Both the position numbers and the translations under genes were made by a program. The notes beneath the pieces were generated by a model. It worked only from the letters and a program-made list of their open reading frames with translations. It had not been told where the DNA came from and did not search any database. A DNA stretch of 64,000 nucleotides, from the NCBI GenBank assembly GCA_004352715.1, contig SCFE01000115.1:745459-809458 (forward strand), given 5' to 3'. This document shows positions 59,901 to 64,000 of the stretch, one piece after another; positions within the stretch are counted from its first letter, which is position 1, and each line of letters starts with the position of its first letter. Origin of the DNA: Hofstenia miamia. Its lineage: Eukaryota > Xenacoelomorpha > Acoela.

Positions 59901-60310
59901 TTTTACAAATTATATAATACTTGAGTGTTATCAAATGTCACTAGATATTTTATTTTGGAATTGTTATTAGCGTTTTCATTGCTCATGGTTTAGGTCTGTG
60001 GTAACAATAGGCCTCCTGNCCCGTTTTTGTTTTACAATGATTTTTGAGTGTTAATGGTTACTCACCTATATACGTTGATGTAATATTTCTCTTTCCATCG
60101 TACACGTTTTGTTTTAACGATTTTTACGTGTTAATAGTTTATTTTCCCATATATGTTGATGTAATATCTCTTTTCACCAACTGAGCTTACATTTTTACAA
60201 ATTATATAATACTTGAGTGTTATCAAATGTCACTAGATATTTTATTTTGGAATTGTTATTAGCGTTTTCATTGCTCATGGTTTAGGTCTGTGGTAACAAT
60301 AGGCCTCCTG
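59728..60310. repeat. Exact 291-bp duplication across a single N
   Basis: 59728-60018 and 60020-60310 read identically as far as I can see, separated only by the N at 60019. This is the pattern left when two overlapping contigs are placed end to end instead of merged. Confidence 0.9.
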
Positions 60311-60999
60311 GGGAAAGTCAGCCACATTAAATAAATGGCTTAACGCATTTCTGATGGCCACCTCCTGGGTGATCGTGGAAGTGCCGTCATATTTTAGAAT
60401 AAAGATGGAAACTTGAATATTGGGCAATGCTGAACTTTGTCACTCAGAGTCATTGTGTAATGTATGCTTTTACAATTTACACACAATTGCTAAAAAATTG
60501 TTGTTTTCCACCTCTTGATATTTGTTTTGATTTAATATTAACGCACTTGGAAACAACCTCTAATGCAAATAACACATCATTTTTCATTGGAAATATTTGG
60601 GTTTTGGATCTATGAATTGTTTTACTTGAAAGATGGTGTTGCATGTTTAAACATTGTTGTAATAAACATGTATATTAACAGAAGTAAATATGTCAGTTCG
60701 CCTAACAAAATAAAAACTTTGTCAAAAAATAATTTTAACTCTGTCAACTGTTTCTTATCATCAATTATATCACTTTGCCTAAATCCTGAAAAACATAAAT
60801 GAAGACTTTGTCAAAAAATTATTATGCTCAATTTAGTTTTGTCAAAAACATTTATTGTTTTCAATTATATCACTTTGCCCCAATCCTGGCAATCAAAAAT
60901 AATAACTTCGTCAAAAAATTAATTTGTTCAATTAAGTTTGTCAAATATATTTCGTCGCTAGATGGCGTCCAATAGAATTACTTCATTTCCATGTGGTAA
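60311..60999. other. AT-rich interval with repeated tttgtcaaaaa phrases
   Basis: ctttgtcaaaaaattattatg-like phrases recur near 60717, 60808, 60838 and 60908, with tcaattatatcactttgcc at 60761 and 60866. A short diverged tandem repeat is likely. No gene seen. Confidence 0.5.
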
Positions 61000-61260
61000 A
61001 TAGCCATAGGTGTCCCAATGTAACAGGGTCTCGGCCTTCTTAACTATTGCAGTACCTATTGGAATCCATTTTGAATACGTCTTGAACACATAAAGTACCA
61101 ACAAAATCTTGCCTATGATGCCCGTCCAAAACATCACATCACTATTTTGTTGCCACTTTCACTATTACTCAAGGTCCAATATAGATAAAACTCGTCCAGG
61201 CCGTCAAAACTGATTGGCACTCCCCAGGAACTGCCAAAGTTAAAATTTTTCCTTAAGGTA
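61000..61260 (-). pseudogene. Possible Tc1-like transposase fragment
   Basis: Minus-strand text FDGLDEFYLYWTL with a later VM.CFGRA resembles the F(N)xDGxDGFxxYWxDL ... VMVWGxF block of Tc1-type transposases. It is split by stops and frame changes. The match is by eye and weak. Confidence 0.35.
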
Positions 61261-62900
61261 TTTTATCGCCTACCCAACCAACTTTTCTTCTCTATGGATT
61301 GACTTTTGCTATTCTAACTTTGGCAACTATACAATTGCAGAGATTTCCCTGCATATACCTGCAGTCACACATGCATCGAGCAAAAGTTTTCGACTTGTGA
61401 CAGTGATTTTGTGGGACACCCCTCTCGATTTTTGTAATATCACCCCGAAATTTTTCTCTTTTCTTGAGCTTTTGCAATAAACTGCTTTATATTTCGATAA
61501 TCATTTTATAGTTTTTAAAATATTTCTAATGCGGAGTCTCCATCTTCTAAAAGTTGGACAATTAGCGTATTTTAGACATCTGGCAAGCCTGTAAATCGTC
61601 CCATTAAAATCGAGATTGACTGTTTCAACATTTGTATAATATTATAGTAAAAAGAATTTGTAAATAGCAGAGAATTACCAGACTAGCACGCAATAGGAAT
61701 GAATAACTGCATCATAATTATAAACAACTCGCTTTTTAAATAAAGGAAGAATTCTATGTGTAATAGTAGTCAATTAACATGTTAACATGCAATCACAGCA
61801 AGTTTTTTTCTGAAGCCGAGACTATACATAATTGCACTAGAAGGTTGACATTATAAACAGTGGTTGGTAAGCTAAATCGAAATTTTGTATTTGCATAAAA
61901 ATGTAAAGCCACAGTAATGTAAGGTCAATTGATTAATTGCAGTTTTCAAGGGGAATCGATTGCCGAAAATAATGAAGAATTGAAAAAAATGCTTTAAAGC
62001 AAACATTCTCAAGGGAAAGTTATATCTAATAGATAATGGATAATAGTTAGTGTTTCTAACAATTATAAACTAACAAGGTAACTGTACATACCATGAATCT
62101 ATGCATTGTTTCGTACATAACGGTTTCACGAGTTTTTCATTATAAACATTTAGCAGAATATTGACAATCCAAGAACATACTAAAAATGTCATTGAGACTA
62201 TCTTGTTGAATAAGATATTTGGCTGGTACATTCCGTTAACTTTTTTCTAATCTAACATCTAAAAATAGCGTAAAAATTTGCACATAAAAAATATACAACG
62301 ATGAAAAATGAAATTAATGAACAAATAAAAAGGATAGAAATATAAAAAATAGATATTGTATTGCCACTTATAAAATTTGAATATAATAGTAAACTACAAT
62401 ATATAAGCTTTTGAGGATTATATACATTTGATTTTTTAAAATTGAAATTTCAATTCATTCAATAATACATTCCAGTTATAAATATTCTTAAACTTAACAC
62501 AACCGCTTCGTTTTAGATAATATGTGAACAATGATATTGCGTCATAAGGTGGAATTTCCATGCAGTTGAAGAAATTAAATTTATAAAATAGTTGCTTATG
62601 AAGAAAAAGAATAGTTTTAGAATCGTAATCTTTAGTTTTAGAAGATTTTATACAAATTGAATCATTTTTCAGAAACACAAAATATATGATATTTTACTAA
62701 ATTAACATTACAGAATATTTAAGAATCACCAAATTTCAAATTCTTTTTTTTAAAAAGAATGAAAATCAATTCATATAAAATTAACATTACAATGATTATT
62801 TTTTTGGTGATCGACATTGGAAGACTTGTACAAGGGTTGAGATGCTGAGGATAACACTATTTAATGAGTTTGTGTTCCAGATGTCACAGGTAAGCATGAA
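61261..62900. other. AT-rich interval, nothing recognised
   Basis: No supported gene, RNA or mobile element. Confidence 0.4.
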
Positions 62901-62909
62901 TTGCTTGAA

Positions 62910-63760
62910 CCCTAACCACCATATCTTGATAATAGAAGTGTAGCATTCCTCGCTGTAAAATTACTGGCAATTGTTGGAAAAAATATGAAGAAATCGTATT
63001 CAGATCGCAAGACGCACTTCTGGCAGAAGACATAAAAAACATCTTGGAGAATACTTTGATAGCAATTGGTGACTATCCTCCTAGAGCTTCCACAGATAGT
63101 GATATGAACGATATACCAGCAGCTGAACATGATTCTGCGTATTTAGTAAGCTTTTGGTTGCCTGAAACTTCCAGAGCATGACCAGCATTAGTACCCGCAA
63201 GAGAAACAATCGAAGGCTGCAGGGAACTAATTACAGCCACGTGTACGTCGCTGGTCGGCCAGAAGACCAGCATAGCCAAAAGATGTCCTCAAGAGGAGCA
63301 CAAGACTCAGTGAGACTAGACTTTTCAAACACAGGAGCCAAAGCACATTTAGAAGCAGTTGCAAAAATAGAGTCTCTGGGTCGATCAATAAGCGTAACTC
63401 TTTCTCTATCAACCGCGCACGACATAGCATGATCACCGAATAAATACAAAGGCTTAAAGCATTTTTGACAGTTTTTGTCATCATCAATTAAGGGGATGCC
63501 AAGCCGATAACAAAGCAAAATTCGGAATTCAGCAGGAAACACCAAGTGCTTTCAAGGGAATCGCAGCCAACCAATCCCCACTTCCTGGTATGGAACAAGA
63601 GAAAGGTCTTGCTTTATCGCGAAGAGACAAACTGGAGGATAAACTATTATTCTGGCTAACTCGCTCTAAAAGTGAACAAATAGACTTCTGTGCTTGTGGG
63701 GCATGTGTCAAGGCATTTCAGACAAAGCTAGTCTTTTGCTAGAAAGTTCTTGCAAACACT
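62910..63760 (-). pseudogene. LINE C-terminus with R2-type endonuclease-like domain, frameshifted
   Basis: Pieces in three minus-strand frames line up as one domain. SGDWLAAIPLKALG (63529-63711) leads into PAEFRILLCYRLGIPL, then CQKCFKPLYLFGDHAMSC, a C-x2-C ... H-x3-C finger (63231-63545). Next come an RPRDSI block and SSGRPATYTW, and after another shift VAVISSLQPSIVSLAG, KLTKYAESCSAAGISFI and SVEALGG (63073-63279). A CCHC finger followed by a PD-(D/E)XK-like segment at the C-terminus is the plan of R2/NeSL-type endonucleases. At least two frameshifts make it inactive. The reverse transcriptase would lie beyond the right edge of the window. Confidence 0.6.
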
Positions 63761-64000
63761 GATGTGCCACAGAATAAATATACTCATAAATGGGAACAAT
63801 CTGTTTACATAGTTCTTTGTTGTCCACATATGACCCCAAGAACGCAGCAGAAGCAATTGTTGACCTCCTTTAGAAATTGGCAAAGATGCCTGTAGTCTTT
63901 GTGACACAGAAACAGCTGAACCCGTTATATTCTCTAGAAACTGATTAACTGCTGAATCAAATTTTTCAAGTTCTGCTATAACAGTTGCGGGATTAAGCTC
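63761..64000. other. Right edge, probably the same LINE relic
   Basis: Short minus-strand fragments with stops; likely the upstream part of the R2-type relic, but not resolved. Confidence 0.3.

Noticed and set aside
63178-63432. Plus-strand 84-codon frame at the right end
   Set aside because: Shadow of the minus-strand endonuclease-like domain.
1-64000. CRISPR arrays, bacterial operons, rRNA genes
   Set aside because: No regularly spaced short repeats with unique spacers, no ribosome-binding-site-led gene strings and no rRNA-like conserved blocks; the window is eukaryotic.

Overview
The window is a 64 kb piece of an AT-rich animal (invertebrate metazoan) nuclear genome. This rests on a spliced DGCR8/Pasha microRNA-processing gene, a divergent unconventional myosin, a two-exon secreted peptide precursor with an amidation/dibasic site, GT-AG introns, and a dense load of animal-type transposons (hAT, Tc1/mariner, piggyBac-type MITE, several LINE clades, Ty3/gypsy). 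I cannot fix the phylum; the DGCR8 copy is fast-evolving. There are four long N gaps (6773-7656, 8389-9388, 43050-43242, 56084-56792) and three isolated Ns, at least one of which marks a duplicated assembly seam.

Layout. 1-6772: a 4.1 kb tandem duplication carrying decayed Ty3/gypsy-type pol, almost completely free of CpG. 9829-12953 (-): an L1/Tx1-like LINE with ORF1 and most of ORF2. 13759-18391 (+): DGCR8/Pasha in three exons, whose second intron holds a 2.06 kb hAT element with terminal repeats and a degenerate 8-bp target duplication. 19.4-23.4 kb: LINE, Tc1/mariner and a second hAT family, one end of which is tandemly duplicated. 23.7-27.3 kb: CR1/Jockey-like and R4/Dong-like LINE relics. 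33686-34589 (+): a 65-residue candidate neuropeptide precursor. 37100-39889 (-): an intronless 929-residue myosin. 43563-45209 (+): an unrecognised gene. 47.1-51.7 kb: a hAT MITE and a second CR1-like LINE copy hit by other insertions, including a 213-bp piggyBac-type MITE. 52.0-53.0 kb: a small spliced SGNH-hydrolase-like gene on the minus strand and a possible plus-strand exon. 54.6-54.96 kb: a compact CCAAT/CRE/TATA promoter-like block in front of a short open frame cut by an N. 57.4-60.3 kb: an ~81-bp-period satellite with an inserted LINE. 62.9-64 kb (-): the C-terminal part of a LINE with an R2-type endonuclease-like domain.

The host genes do not form an operon or pathway. DGCR8 is the nuclear partner of Drosha in pri-miRNA cleavage, the myosin is an actin motor, and the peptide precursor would enter the secretory pathway. 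Most of the remaining sequence is transposon debris and AT-rich DNA in which I see nothing.
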